A program made the translations under genes and the position numbers. From positions 141,422 to 205,421 of the forward strand of contig JANYET010000052.1 in assembly GCA_025359785.1 (NCBI GenBank): a DNA stretch of 64,000 nt. The letters are read 5' to 3'. Position 1 is the first letter of the stretch. Each line of letters opens with the position of its first letter. Below are positions 17,069 through 26,187 of the stretch, piece after piece. The stretch is from Alphaproteobacteria bacterium. GTDB lineage: Bacteria > Pseudomonadota > Alphaproteobacteria > Caulobacterales > Caulobacteraceae. A model generated the notes under the pieces. That model made no database searches and was not told the origin of the DNA. It saw only the letters and a list, made by a program, of their open reading frames with translations.

Positions 17069-17661
17069 AGCCGGTGCATCCGCGCCCATTCCGCGCGCGT
17101 CAGTTCCCAATAGAGTGAGCGGCGGATCGTCCCGTCGGGCTTGACGCTCTCCACCTCGCCCATCCGCTTGAACCCGGCGCCGTCGATGGCCTTGGCGGAG
17201 CGGACGTTGTCGAGAGCGGCGGTCAGGCCGATCAGGCGCAGGCCCAGGACCTCGAACATCCAGGCCACGGAGCGCGCAACGCCTGAGCGGCCGCCGCCCG
17301 AATTCTGCAGGTCGGCGCGGCGCGCGCCGGCCAGTTCGCCCGACGCGCGTTCCGGCCAGACGGTGATGCGCGTATAGCCCGCCATCGCGCCGGCCTCGTC
17401 GAAGTTGACGCTCAGCAGGCAGCGGCCGTCCTGGCGCAGCGCTTCGCTCTCGGCAACCCAGGCGGCCACCGTTTCCCGCGTGATTGGTCGGGGCAGGTCG
17501 TAGATCGGACCGGACACCGCCGGGTCGGACAACAGGGCCAGGAGGCCCTCCACGTGCGCTGGTCCCGCCACGGTGTGGCCGTCCGCCGCCCGCACGGCTG
17601 CGCGGATGGCGGCCTCCTCTGCCGGGGACGCGGTCAGCACGGTCCGGGGCGGGGCGCTCAT
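17065..17661 (-). CDS. GNAT family N-acetyltransferase
   Basis: A 198-residue acetyltransferase with a weak N-terminal half and a recognisable GNAT core: AGYTRITVWPE, a long acetyl-CoA loop segment (ADLQNSGGGRSGVARSV), then GLRLIGLTAALDNVRSAKAID and GFKRMGEV. The N in ALDNVRS and the GF pair are typical of the family. The substrate is unknown. It is the last gene of a minus-strand run, 12 bp after another acetyltransferase gene, and its stop overlaps the epoxide-hydrolase-like gene. Confidence 0.78.
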   Translation of the reverse strand: MSAPPRTVLTASPAEEAAIRAAVRAADGHTVAGPAHVEGLLALLSDPAVSGPIYDLPRPITRETVAAWVAESEALRQDGRCLLSVNFDEAGAMAGYTRITVWPERASGELAGARRADLQNSGGGRSGVARSVAWMFEVLGLRLIGLTAALDNVRSAKAIDGAGFKRMGEVESVKPDGTIRRSLYWELTRAEWARMHRL

Positions 17662-17673
17662 GACGCTCTCCTC

Positions 17674-18153
17674 TTAAGACTCGGCGAGGTTCTCCAGCGC
17701 CTCGCCATAGAGACGGCGCACCGTCCAGCCCTCTTTGCGCATGGCGCCCAGGCTGTCGTAGAACTCGATGGACGGCGTATTCCAGTCCAGTACCGACCAT
17801 TCCAGCCGCCCAAGATCAGCCTCGACGCAGCGCTGCGCGAGCCGGCGCAACAGGGCCTTGCCGGCCCCAACGCCGCGCTTGTCCGGCACGACGAACAGGT
17901 CCTCGAGGTAGATCCCGGCACGGCCGCGGAAGGTCGAATAGCTGTAGAACCAGAGCGCGAAGCCCACCGGCACGCCATCGGCCTCGGCAATGTCGCAGAA
18001 GGCGCGCGGGTTTTCGCCGAACAGGTCACGGCGGATGTCGGCCTCGGTGCATTCCACCTCGTGCAACAGGCGTTCGTATTCCGCGAGGTCACGGATGAAG
18101 CCCATGATCAGCGGGATGTCGGCGGGCGAGGCGACGCGAACGGAGACGCTCAT
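17674..18153 (-). CDS. GNAT acetyltransferase, diamine N-acetyltransferase-like
   Basis: A 159-residue acetyltransferase. YLEDLFVVPDKRGVGAGKALL carries the acetyl-CoA-binding R/Q-x-x-G-x-G/A motif, and LEWSVLDWNTPSIEFYDSLGA is the signature seen in the spermidine/spermine and thialysine acetyltransferase group. It may acetylate a polyamine or similar amine. Its ATG overlaps the stop of the upstream SDR gene (ATGA), so it is translationally coupled in the SDR operon. Confidence 0.85.
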   Translation of the reverse strand: MSVSVRVASPADIPLIMGFIRDLAEYERLLHEVECTEADIRRDLFGENPRAFCDIAEADGVPVGFALWFYSYSTFRGRAGIYLEDLFVVPDKRGVGAGKALLRRLAQRCVEADLGRLEWSVLDWNTPSIEFYDSLGAMRKEGWTVRRLYGEALENLAES

Positions 18154-19028
18154 TGCGGGCTGCGGCTTCCATCGCCGATCACCACGCCGGGCGGCGGCTT
18201 GCTGCTCTCGGGCACGAAGAAGTCGGGCATCAGGGTCTGGGTCGGATCGACCTTGTAGGGTTCGAAGTCACGGACCCCCTCGTCGTAGAGGAAGCTGTCG
18301 TCGATCAGGAAGTTGCCGGTGAACTCGCGCGCCCGCTTCACGAAGATCGCGTGCGCCGCGTCGGCCATGATCTCCACCGTCCGGCAGTGGCGCAGGCCCT
18401 CGTCGCCGGCCAGCGCGAACTTGATCGCGGCGGTCGCGATACCGGTCCTGGGCCACAGCGCGTTGAACGCGATCCCGTCGGCGGCGAACTCGGCGCTCAT
18501 GCCCAGCACGCACATGCTCATCCCGAACTTGGCCATCGAATAGGCCGTATGGCCCGCGAACCAGCGGGGGCTCATGTCCAGCGGCGGCGACAGCATCAGC
18601 ACGTGCGGGTTCGCCGCCCGCTTCAGGTGCGGGATGCAGGCCCGCGAGGTCAGATAGGTCCCGCGCGCATTGATCTGGTTCATCAGGTCGTAGCGCTTCA
18701 TGTCGGTGGCCAGCGTGCCGCTCAGCGAGATGGCGCTGGCGTTGTTCACGCAGATGTCGATGCCGCCGAACTTCGCCACGGTCGCGTCCACGGCGGCCTG
18801 GACCGAAGCCTCCTCGCGCACGTCGACGATCAGCGGCAGAGCCTTGCCGCCGGCCGCCTCGATCTCCTCGGCGGCGCTATAGATGGTGCCGGGCAGCTTG
18901 GGATGCGGCTCGGCGGTCTTGGCGGCGATCGCCACATTGGCCCCGTCGCGGGCGGCGCGCAGGGCGATGGCCAGGCCGATGCCCCGGCTCGCGCCGGTGA
19001 CGAAGAGGGTCTTTCCGTTCAGGCTCAC
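18150..19028 (-). CDS. SDR family oxidoreductase, HSDL2-like
   Basis: A 292-residue short-chain dehydrogenase with TGASRGIG at residues 11-18, an AAKTAEPHPKLPGTI loop and YDLMNQINARGTYLTSRA, which together mark the HSDL2-like branch. Catalytic Tyr and Lys are in AYSMAKFG. The C-terminal part carries GNFLIDDSFLYDEGV. Relatives act on long-chain or terpenoid alcohols and acyl chains; the substrate here is not known. The start is GTG 19026-19028, overlapping the TGA of the preceding SDR gene. Confidence 0.87.
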   Translation of the reverse strand: MSLNGKTLFVTGASRGIGLAIALRAARDGANVAIAAKTAEPHPKLPGTIYSAAEEIEAAGGKALPLIVDVREEASVQAAVDATVAKFGGIDICVNNASAISLSGTLATDMKRYDLMNQINARGTYLTSRACIPHLKRAANPHVLMLSPPLDMSPRWFAGHTAYSMAKFGMSMCVLGMSAEFAADGIAFNALWPRTGIATAAIKFALAGDEGLRHCRTVEIMADAAHAIFVKRAREFTGNFLIDDSFLYDEGVRDFEPYKVDPTQTLMPDFFVPESSKPPPGVVIGDGSRSPQ

Positions 19029-19981
19029 AGTCTCACTCCCGTGGTCTCTTCCGACAGGCCCCAGAGCCGCTCGGCGGCCTCGGGGTCCAGGGCGTGCGGC
19101 GCAACGCCGACGCGGCCACCGTCGTAGGGCGCCGCCTCAGCCAGGTTCTCCAGATAGAGTCCGCCGACGCCTTCGAGTTCATCGCCAACCGCGGCCCAGA
19201 CGCTGGTGGAGGCGCCCTGGGCAGGGGTCTTGAAGCCGACGATCGGCTTACCGTCCGCGTCAAACCAGCCCATCGCCACCTGCTCTTCGTGCGGCAGGTG
19301 GCGCTGCAAGGGCGTGAAAATCCCGCCCGGCATCACCGAATTCGCCCGGACGCCCAAATCGGCGAAGCGCTTGTCGAAGCCGACGGCGAACAGCGCGTTG
19401 GCGGTCTTCGACTGCCCGTAGGCCGCCCACTTGTTGTACCCGCGGTGGCGGTAGTTCGGATCGTCGAAATCCACGGCGCTGCGCACATGGCCGATGGAAG
19501 ACAGCGACACCAGCCGCGAGGCCCGCCCGTCCTCCGCGCCGTTCATCAGCGCCCGCGCCAGGCCCACGCCCAGCGCGAAATGCCCGAAGTGGTTGGTGCC
19601 GATCTGCATCTCCAGATCGTCCGTCGTGTAGGCAAGCGGACAGGCCATGACGCCCGCGTTGTTGATCAGGATGTTGAGCGGCTTGTCGCCCCAGGCGGTC
19701 GCGAAGGCGGCCACGCTCGCCAGGTCCTGCAGGTCGAGCATCCCGACACTGGCCCGCTCGGCCCCCACAGCGGCGTTGACCTCTTTCGCCGCCGCCTCGC
19801 CGAGGTCGCGCTTGCGCACGGCGATGACGACGTCGGCCCCGGCGCCGGCCAGGGCCTTCACCGTCTCGACGCCAATGCCGGTGGCGCCGCCGGTTACGAT
19901 GGCCGTCTGGCCTGTCAGGTCCTTGCCCGCCAGTAGAACGCTGGCGTCCGTATAGGGGTCGAGGCCGGAGGTGATGGTCAT
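19025..19981 (-). CDS. SDR family oxidoreductase, retinol-dehydrogenase/WWOX-like
   Basis: A 318-residue short-chain dehydrogenase. TGGATGIG is the cofactor motif at about residues 31-38, NNAGVMACP follows the fourth strand, and QIGTNHFGHFALG, SLSSIGHVR and YGQSKTANALF (Ser, Tyr, Lys) complete the retinol-dehydrogenase-like pattern. NADP(H) use is likely. The ATG at 19979-19981 is selected (MTITSGLDP). It overlaps the next SDR gene by four bases and follows the metallo-hydrolase gene by 31 bp, so these form one operon. Confidence 0.87.
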   Translation of the reverse strand: MTITSGLDPYTDASVLLAGKDLTGQTAIVTGGATGIGVETVKALAGAGADVVIAVRKRDLGEAAAKEVNAAVGAERASVGMLDLQDLASVAAFATAWGDKPLNILINNAGVMACPLAYTTDDLEMQIGTNHFGHFALGVGLARALMNGAEDGRASRLVSLSSIGHVRSAVDFDDPNYRHRGYNKWAAYGQSKTANALFAVGFDKRFADLGVRANSVMPGGIFTPLQRHLPHEEQVAMGWFDADGKPIVGFKTPAQGASTSVWAAVGDELEGVGGLYLENLAEAAPYDGGRVGVAPHALDPEAAERLWGLSEETTGVRL

Positions 19982-20012
19982 GGAAATTCTTTCGATCTTA
20001 CGGCGTAAGGCT

Positions 20013-21101
20013 TTAGGCCCGCGCCCTATACCAGTCGACACCCTTCGCATCGCGGGTGCGCGTGACCTGGCCGCGGGCGATCAGGCAGTTCAGATGGGCC
20101 AGGCTCTCGCCGGTCGCCAGGCCCAGCAGGTTCCGGTCGATCACCCGGCGAAACAGGACGTGGAACACATCGACCACCCGCTTGGGCTCGGCGAGCAGTC
20201 CGTGCAGACGCGCCAGCCCCCGCTCATGGCCGCCGATCAGGTGGTCGATCCGCGCGTGCAGGCCGTGGAACGGATCGTTGTGCGCCGGCAACACCAGCAC
20301 ATCGTCGGGGATCTTCCCACGGATGCGCGCCAGCGAGGTCAGCCAGTCGGTGAGCGGGTCGCCGTCCGGCTCCGTGGGAAAGACCGAAACGTTGGAGGAG
20401 ATTTTCGGCAGCACCTGATCGCCTGAGATCATCAGCTTCAGCTCGGGACAATGCAGGCAGGCGTGCTCGGGGCTGTGGCCCGATCCTACCACCACGCGCC
20501 ACAGCTTGCCGCCGATCGTGACCTCGTCGCCGTCGGCCATCCGGCGGAAGCTGTCGGGCAGGGCATGCAGCCCGCGCCCGAAACCGCCGAAGCGGGCCTT
20601 GTAATGCTCTAGCGCATCCTCATCCCAGCCCGCGGCGCGGAAGAACCGCACGGCGTCATCCGGCGCCTCGCGGCCGGTGTCCGCCGACAGCGAGCGGCAG
20701 GTCAGGTATTCCAGCCGGGTGATCCACAGCTTGGCGTCGAACTTCCGCGTCAGGTAGCCGGACATGCCGATGTGGTCGGGATGCATGTGGGTGACGAACA
20801 CCCGGCTCACGCCCTTGCCGGCCAGGGCGCCCTGAAAGGCCGCCCGCCAGGAATCCCGCGTCGCCGTCCCGCCCATGCCGGTATCGACGATCGCCCAGCC
20901 GGCCCCGTTCTCATCGAGGGGGCCCTCGTCGATCGCCCACACATTGATGAAGCCCAACGCTCCGCCCAGCGGCATCCGCAGCCACTTCACGCCGGGGGCG
21001 ACATCCCGCACCTCACCGCCCACCTTCGGCGGATCGTCGAAGGGATAGTTCAGCTTCGGCCGGGGATGATCCGGATAGGTCTGTTCAACGCCGTCCCGCA
21101 A
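20013..21101 (-). CDS. Metallo-beta-lactamase fold hydrolase
   Basis: A protein of about 362 residues. The zinc motif THMHPDHIGM (H-x-H-x-D-H) is clear, with later ligands in GSGHSPEHACL and SGDQVLP. The C-terminal domain includes LVLPAHNDPFHGLHARI, seen in hydrolases acting on glutathione or acyl thioesters and lactones. The specific substrate is unknown. I prefer TTG 21099-21101, which has a strong GGGAGAGG ribosome-binding site five bases upstream and gives a normal family N-terminus; the frame is open to 21167. It heads the operon with two SDR and two acetyltransferase genes. Confidence 0.83.
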   Translation of the reverse strand: MRDGVEQTYPDHPRPKLNYPFDDPPKVGGEVRDVAPGVKWLRMPLGGALGFINVWAIDEGPLDENGAGWAIVDTGMGGTATRDSWRAAFQGALAGKGVSRVFVTHMHPDHIGMSGYLTRKFDAKLWITRLEYLTCRSLSADTGREAPDDAVRFFRAAGWDEDALEHYKARFGGFGRGLHALPDSFRRMADGDEVTIGGKLWRVVVGSGHSPEHACLHCPELKLMISGDQVLPKISSNVSVFPTEPDGDPLTDWLTSLARIRGKIPDDVLVLPAHNDPFHGLHARIDHLIGGHERGLARLHGLLAEPKRVVDVFHVLFRRVIDRNLLGLATGESLAHLNCLIARGQVTRTRDAKGVDWYRARA

Positions 21102-21233
21102 AGGGCCTCTCCCGATTGAACGGCCAGTTTCGACCGCCCGGGCCGCGAGCGCAAACGTCTTCACCAAATCCGCGCTCGCTTGCCCGCCACACCGCCGGCT
21201 GAAATAGTCCCGCGAACCAATCGGGGGTCACCC

Positions 21234-22658
21234 ATGTCCAAGTTCGTCAGCGCGCTCGCCGCCGCGTCTCTTCTGCTGGCCGGCCAGGTCCAGGCCCAGA
21301 CTCCGGCAAATGGGAGCCGCCCCGACCAGGTCGCCTTCCGCGCCCTCTACAAAGAGCTGGTGGAGACCAACACCACCGCCTCGGTCGGCAACTGCACGCT
21401 GGCCGCCGAGAAGATGGCCGCGCGGATGAAGGCGGCGGGCTTCCCGGACGGCGACCTGACGATCTTCGTCGCGCCCGAATACCCTAAGAACGGCGGGCTG
21501 GTGGCGGTCTATCCGGGCTCCGACCCCAAGGCCAAGGCCATCCTGCTGCTGGCCCACATCGATGTGGTCGAGGCCAAGCGGGAGGACTGGACCCGCGATC
21601 CCTTCACCCTGATCGAGGAGGGCGGCTATTTCTACGCCCGCGGGGCGTCGGACATGAAGGCTCAGGCGGCCATCTGGGTCGACACCCTGATCCGCTACCG
21701 CCAGGAGGGCTTCCACCCCAGGCGTACGATCAAGATAGCGCTCACCTGCGGCGAAGAAGGCGGCTCCCCGTTCAACGGCGCGTCCTGGCTGGTGCAAAAC
21801 CGGCGCGAGCTGATCGACGCGGCCTTCGCCCTCAACGAGGGCGGCGGCGGCTCGCTCGACGCCTCCGGCAAGCGTATCGCCCACGGCGTCGAAGCCGGTG
21901 AGAAGACCTCCCAAAGCTTCACCCTCGAGACGACCAACCCGGGCGGTCATTCCTCGCGACCGACGCCCGACAACGCCATCTACCAGATGGTCGACGCCCT
22001 CGCGCGGGTTCGCGACTACCGGTTTCCGGTACATCTGAACGACGTGACGCGCGGCTATCTTGCCCAGATGTCGAAGATCGTTGGCGGCGAGACTGGCGCG
22101 GCGATGACGGCCCTGGTCAGAAATCCCCTGGACGCCGGAGCGGACGCCCTGCTGAGCCGCGATCCCAGCATCAACAACATCCTGCGCACGACCTGCGTCG
22201 CGACCATGCTGAGCGCCGGCCATGCGCAGAACGCACTGCCGCAGCGGGCGACGGCCACGGTCAACTGCCGCATCTTCCCCGGCGAGACCCGCGGGCAGGT
22301 GCGCGCAACCCTCGTCAAGATCGTCGCGGATCCCGGGGTGAAGGTCTCACCGATCGACACGGCCCGCGCCGAGTCCGAAGCGCCCATCCCGCTGACGCCG
22401 CAGGTTATGGGGCCGATCGAAAAGCTGACGGCGCAGATGTGGCCGGGCGTTCCGGTCGTGCCGATGCTGCTGGCGCCGGCCACCGACGGCAAGGCCCTGG
22501 CCGCCGGCGGTATTCCGACCTACGGCGTCTCCGGACTTTTCTTCGAGCCGGATCTAGGCCGCATCCATGGCCTGAACGAGCGGATCGGCGTCACCTCGCT
22601 CTATGAAGGCCGCGACTTCCTCTACAAGCTGGTGAAGCTCTACGCCGACCAGCCCTGA
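21234..22658 (+). CDS. Secreted M20 family metallopeptidase
   Basis: A 474-residue zinc peptidase with a signal peptide (about residues 1-22, ending QVQAQ). The metal-binding and catalytic elements are LLAHIDVVEA (His, Asp), GASDMKAQA (bridging Asp) and CGEEGG (catalytic Glu pair), with a dimerisation domain around NPGGHSSRPTPDNAI. It likely trims peptides or dipeptides in the periplasm. The ATG at 21234 gives MSKFVSAL. The stop is 7 bp before the next gene, also for an exported hydrolase, so the pair is probably co-transcribed. Confidence 0.88.
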   Translation: MSKFVSALAAASLLLAGQVQAQTPANGSRPDQVAFRALYKELVETNTTASVGNCTLAAEKMAARMKAAGFPDGDLTIFVAPEYPKNGGLVAVYPGSDPKAKAILLLAHIDVVEAKREDWTRDPFTLIEEGGYFYARGASDMKAQAAIWVDTLIRYRQEGFHPRRTIKIALTCGEEGGSPFNGASWLVQNRRELIDAAFALNEGGGGSLDASGKRIAHGVEAGEKTSQSFTLETTNPGGHSSRPTPDNAIYQMVDALARVRDYRFPVHLNDVTRGYLAQMSKIVGGETGAAMTALVRNPLDAGADALLSRDPSINNILRTTCVATMLSAGHAQNALPQRATATVNCRIFPGETRGQVRATLVKIVADPGVKVSPIDTARAESEAPIPLTPQVMGPIEKLTAQMWPGVPVVPMLLAPATDGKALAAGGIPTYGVSGLFFEPDLGRIHGLNERIGVTSLYEGRDFLYKLVKLYADQP

Positions 22659-22665
22659 GGGTCCG

Positions 22666-23784
22666 ATGGACAAGCCCAAGACGACCCGTCGCGAGGCCCT
22701 GCGGCTCCTCGGCGCCAGCGTCACGGCGGCGGCGCTGCCGCGCCTGGCCACAGCCGCCGGACCCGACTTCCCGCCCGGCGCGGTGATCCGTACGATCCTC
22801 AAGGATTACGCCCCCTCCGCGCTCGCGGGCGGCGCGACCCTCTTTCACGAGCACATGTCGCTACGCGACGGCTTCATGGTCGACTGGCTGAGGAGCGCCG
22901 CCGAGACGCGAGCCGCAAACCAGCCGCCTGGAACGCCGCCGCGTCCCAGCGGTCCGGCCCAGGCCGCGGTTCCCAACGTCCTCATCGACGAAGACCTGAT
23001 GGCCGACGAGATGGCCATCGCCAGGCGCGAGGGGATCGGCTGCATCGTTGACGCCGGCCACCCGGACATGGGCCGCGATGTCGGCTTCCTGCGCCGCATC
23101 TCGCAACGCTCGGGCCTGCCTATCGTCGCCAGCGCTGGCTTCTACAGCCAGCCCTTCTACCCCGCCGACCTCGGGTCCTGGAGCGAGGACAGGGTCTTCG
23201 AGGAAATCATGCGGCAGGTGCGCGCCAACCCGACGGGCGCGCTCGGCGAGATCGGCTCGTGGGACTATATCACCCGGGACGAGCGCAAGGTCTTCCGCGC
23301 CGTCGGCCGGGTGCACCGGGCCACCAACCTGCCGATTTTCACCCACACCGGCATCCCAGGGAAATCGGCGCTGGAGCAGCTCGACATCCTGGAGGACGCC
23401 GGCATCGATCCCCGCCGCGTGGTCATCGGCCACCTGGGCAATCTCGCCGACCCCAACACCGAGATCCAGCGCGCCATCATCCGCAGAGGCGCCTTCGTCG
23501 GCTTTGACCGCCAGGGCGGGCAGGGCGATGCGAGCGTCGTGCCCATGGTCGTTTCCCTGGTCGCCCAGGGTTACGCCGACCACCTTATGGTCTCCTCGGA
23601 CCTGTCCAGCCCCCGCGAGATCAAGCGCAACAACCCGACCGGCGGTGGCTATGCCAAGACGCTCACCGTCTTCGCGCCCAAGCTGCGGGCGGCTGGCGTC
23701 CCAGACGAGGCGCTGCACCGCATCCTGTACGACAATCCCCGCCGCTTCCTGGCCTTCGTTCCGAAGATCAAGCGCACGGCCTAA
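22666..23784 (+). CDS. Phosphotriesterase-family metal hydrolase, exported
   Basis: A 372-residue TIM-barrel hydrolase. The N-terminus (KTTRREALRLLGASVTAAA) looks like a twin-arginine signal. His61 and His63 in FHEHMS form the first metal pair. FTHTGIPG and VIGHLGNL supply later histidines and SSDLSSP the final aspartate. The residue linking the two metals appears to be a glutamate (ALGEIG) instead of the carbamylated lysine of classic phosphotriesterase. The family includes lactonases and esterases, so a lactone or ester substrate is more likely than an organophosphate. Confidence 0.83.
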   Translation: MDKPKTTRREALRLLGASVTAAALPRLATAAGPDFPPGAVIRTILKDYAPSALAGGATLFHEHMSLRDGFMVDWLRSAAETRAANQPPGTPPRPSGPAQAAVPNVLIDEDLMADEMAIARREGIGCIVDAGHPDMGRDVGFLRRISQRSGLPIVASAGFYSQPFYPADLGSWSEDRVFEEIMRQVRANPTGALGEIGSWDYITRDERKVFRAVGRVHRATNLPIFTHTGIPGKSALEQLDILEDAGIDPRRVVIGHLGNLADPNTEIQRAIIRRGAFVGFDRQGGQGDASVVPMVVSLVAQGYADHLMVSSDLSSPREIKRNNPTGGGYAKTLTVFAPKLRAAGVPDEALHRILYDNPRRFLAFVPKIKRTA

Positions 23785-23786
23785 CA

Positions 23787-24278
23787 TCAGCCGTCCAGAA
23801 ACCGGACCATCAGGATCTCGTCCACCGGCGCCGCCTCGCCCGCGCGCCAGCAGGCGGCGCGCAGCACGCCCTCGGCGGCGAAGCCGAGCTTGCGGTAGAA
23901 GGCGAGGCCGCGCGCATTATCCGCCTCGGCCTGCAACTCGAGCCGGCGGACGCCGGCGGCGCGCAGGTGCGTGATGGCGTCATCGAGCATGGCCGCGCCG
24001 TGCCCCTGGCCGTGCAGGTCCGGCGCGACCGCGACCCAGCCCAGCAAAGCCACGTGTTGCGTCCGGCCGCGATAGCGCTCGATCCGATAGCAGCCGGCCA
24101 CCCGCCCCTCGGCCTCCCAGATCCAGAACGGGCTCGCCGCCAGCGTGTCCTCGAAGATCGGTCGGAAGGCCTCGAGCGGCATGGGTTCATAGGTCAGATA
24201 GGGCGCGACGCTCGGCGCGGAGCTGATCGCGTGGATCGTCGCGCAGTCCGCGGACGTGGCGGGGCGGCGGGCGGGCAA
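23787..24278 (-). CDS. GNAT acetyltransferase, phosphinothricin-acetyltransferase-like
   Basis: A 163-residue acetyltransferase. It carries YLTYEPMPLEAF and LGWVAVAPDLHGQGHGAAML (acetyl-CoA loop with H-G-Q-G-H-G), then LELQAEADNARGLAFYRKLGF. This pattern fits the phosphinothricin/methionine-sulfoximine acetyltransferase neighbourhood. The start appears to be TTG 24276-24278, supported by AAAGAGG six bases upstream. It converges on the phosphotriesterase-like gene with 2 bp between them. Confidence 0.82.
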   Translation of the reverse strand: MPARRPATSADCATIHAISSAPSVAPYLTYEPMPLEAFRPIFEDTLAASPFWIWEAEGRVAGCYRIERYRGRTQHVALLGWVAVAPDLHGQGHGAAMLDDAITHLRAAGVRRLELQAEADNARGLAFYRKLGFAAEGVLRAACWRAGEAAPVDEILMVRFLDG

Positions 24279-24398
24279 TGACGACCTCTTTCTTTACGGG
24301 CGAGCCGGCCATCATCCGGCGCGGCCGGCTCGCGTCAAGGCGGGCCTCTCAGGCGTCCCGCCGCTTGATGTCGCCGCCGGCCTGTGGCTCGAAGGGGG

Positions 24399-25589
24399 AT
24401 GACGCCGACCGCGCCCCCACCTCCGGAAGGCTGGCCCCCCGAAAGCCGGGCTGTCGTGCGCCGCACCGATCTCGACTGGGTCCGGGTCGGCGCCTTCGGC
24501 CTGCTGATCCTCTATCATGTGGGCCTCGTCTACAGCCCCTACGACTGGCACATCCGCAGCACCCATACGTTCGATAGCATGCGCCAGGTGCTGCTGCTGA
24601 CCCAGCCCTGGCGGCTGACCCTGCTGTTCCTGATCTCCGGCGCCGCCCTGGGATTCGTCTCCACCGGCCGCGGCGCTGCGTCTGTCCTGCGCGCCCGCGC
24701 TGCACGCCTTGGCCCGCCGCTGCTGTTCGGCGTGCTCGTGCTGGTGCCGATTCAGGCGTGGATCGAGGCCCGCGACAAGGGCTCCTGGTCCGGCGGACTG
24801 CTGGACTGGATGGCGCACCAGTTCTCGCCGGCGCGGATGGCCGACGGCCTGCCGGTCAACCATCTGTGGTTCGTGATCTACATCGCCGCCTACACCGTGG
24901 CCGCCATGCCGCTGGTGGCCTGGCCCGGCCTCGCCCGCCGGCTGTCGGACAGCCTGGATCGGGCCTTGCGCGGCTGGCGGCTGCTGGTGCTGCCCGCCGC
25001 CTACCTGATCGTCGTGCGCTGCTGGCTCTACTATTACGAGGGGATCACCAACAACCTGATCGACGACGGCTACAACCACGCCCAGTCGCTGGCGGCCTTC
25101 CTGTTCGGCTTCCTGCTGGCGCGGCGCGACAGTGTCTGGGACACCTTCGAGCGGTTGCGCTGGCCCGCGCTGATCGTCGCCGCGGCGACCCTGGCGATGG
25201 CGGTGCTGCAGGCCGTCCACCCCGGCGGCGGCGCCTTTCACGAGATCCCGCGCAACAGCGTCTTCGCGCTCGATCAGTGGGCTTCGATCGTCGCCATCCT
25301 GGGCTTCGCGCGCCGGTGGCTGCGCGGGCCCCAGACGCGCCTGCTGCGCTATCTGAACGACGCGGTCTTTCCCTGCTACCTGGCCCACCAGACCGTGCTG
25401 GTGGTGGCGGTCTGGCTGCTTCGGCCCGCCAGGCTGCCGGCCCCGCTGGAGATGTTGAGCCTCGTCGCCATCACCTTCGCCGTCAGCCTGCTGACCTACG
25501 AGATCGTCCGCCGCATCCCGCTGATCCGGCCGCTCTGGGGCCTGAAGTCGCTGGCGCGCCCGCGCCCCGCCGACCCCGCCGCCGCCTAG
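24399..25589 (+). CDS. Acyltransferase 3 family membrane protein
   Basis: A 396-residue integral membrane protein with about ten helices. The opening TDLDWVRVGAFGLLILYHVGLVY contains the family's characteristic histidine, and the segments LTLLFLISGAALGF, VNHLWFVIYIAAYT and VFPCYLAHQTVLV match the acyl_transf_3 fold. Members move acetyl or succinyl groups onto exported glycans, lipids or antibiotics. The substrate is unknown. The ATG at 24399 directly follows GAAGGGGG. The 3' end overlaps the convergent MarR-type gene by four bases. Confidence 0.88.
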   Translation: MTPTAPPPPEGWPPESRAVVRRTDLDWVRVGAFGLLILYHVGLVYSPYDWHIRSTHTFDSMRQVLLLTQPWRLTLLFLISGAALGFVSTGRGAASVLRARAARLGPPLLFGVLVLVPIQAWIEARDKGSWSGGLLDWMAHQFSPARMADGLPVNHLWFVIYIAAYTVAAMPLVAWPGLARRLSDSLDRALRGWRLLVLPAAYLIVVRCWLYYYEGITNNLIDDGYNHAQSLAAFLFGFLLARRDSVWDTFERLRWPALIVAAATLAMAVLQAVHPGGGAFHEIPRNSVFALDQWASIVAILGFARRWLRGPQTRLLRYLNDAVFPCYLAHQTVLVVAVWLLRPARLPAPLEMLSLVAITFAVSLLTYEIVRRIPLIRPLWGLKSLARPRPADPAAA

Positions 25590-26035
25590 TCGTCCTTCTC
25601 GCCCAGCCAGGTGCGCAGCGCCTTCAGGAAGGGCAGCGCCTCGCGGAACTCCTTCTGGGTGAACCCGTCGCGCAGGCCTTCCATTTTCGGCCGGATCGCC
25701 ATCATCGACGCGCCATAGGCCTGCCGGCCCTCCACCGTCAGCCAGATCCGCTTGCGCCGCCCGTCGGTCGAACAGTGCTCGACACGGATCAGGCTGCGGG
25801 CGACCAGCCGCTGAAGGGTATTGGTCAGGCCGCTCTTGGTCATCTGCAGCGCGCGCGCGATGGCCAGGGGCGTGATCCCGTCGCCGCGCCGCGCCAGCAG
25901 GTTCATCACCTCGAATTGCGGATAGGTCAGGCCGACCGGCAGCTTGCGCGCGATGGTCGTCCTCACCAGATGTTCGATGTAGCGGATCTCGTCGAACACC
26001 TGGACGTCGGGGTGGTCTTCGGGCTCAGCGGCCAT
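25586..26035 (-). CDS. MarR family transcriptional regulator
   Basis: A 149-residue winged-helix regulator. LTYPQFEVMNLLARRGDGIT precedes the recognition helix (LQMTKSGLTNTLQRLVARSL), and the wing is VEHCSTDGRRKRIWLT. It would bind DNA as a dimer and release it on binding a small phenolic or lipid ligand. It is divergent from the serine hydrolase gene across a 152-bp AT-rich gap containing short palindromes, so it probably represses itself and that gene. Confidence 0.88.
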   Translation of the reverse strand: MAAEPEDHPDVQVFDEIRYIEHLVRTTIARKLPVGLTYPQFEVMNLLARRGDGITPLAIARALQMTKSGLTNTLQRLVARSLIRVEHCSTDGRRKRIWLTVEGRQAYGASMMAIRPKMEGLRDGFTQKEFREALPFLKALRTWLGEKDD

Positions 26036-26062
26036 GGGCGCTCCGTCGTTCGTGTCTGAACA

Positions 26063-26105
26063 GTCTAGACGACTCGTGTTCGCTCAACAAGTTCAATATC
26101 GAACT
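26063..26105. promoter_or_regulatory. Candidate MarR operator region
   Basis: The gap between the divergent MarR and serine hydrolase genes is unusually AT-rich for this genome. It contains an 8-bp palindrome GTCTAGAC (26063-26070) and an inverted repeat AGTTC-N6-GAACT (26090-26105), followed by an ACTATATAG stretch that could be a -10 element. Divergent MarR genes often bind such repeats. The assignment is inference from position and symmetry. Confidence 0.4.
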
Positions 26106-26187
26106 ATATAGATTTCAGCTTGACCGCGCCTGGGTTTCCCGCCGCCTTGTCCACCCAAGCCTTGAACCCCCGCGGAGCGGTTTACGC

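Noticed and set aside
16649..18153. A terpene breakdown island (epoxide hydrolase, SDRs, acetyltransferases)
   Set aside because: The epoxide-hydrolase-like gene is on the opposite strand from the SDR operon, and no monooxygenase or other pathway gene is present.
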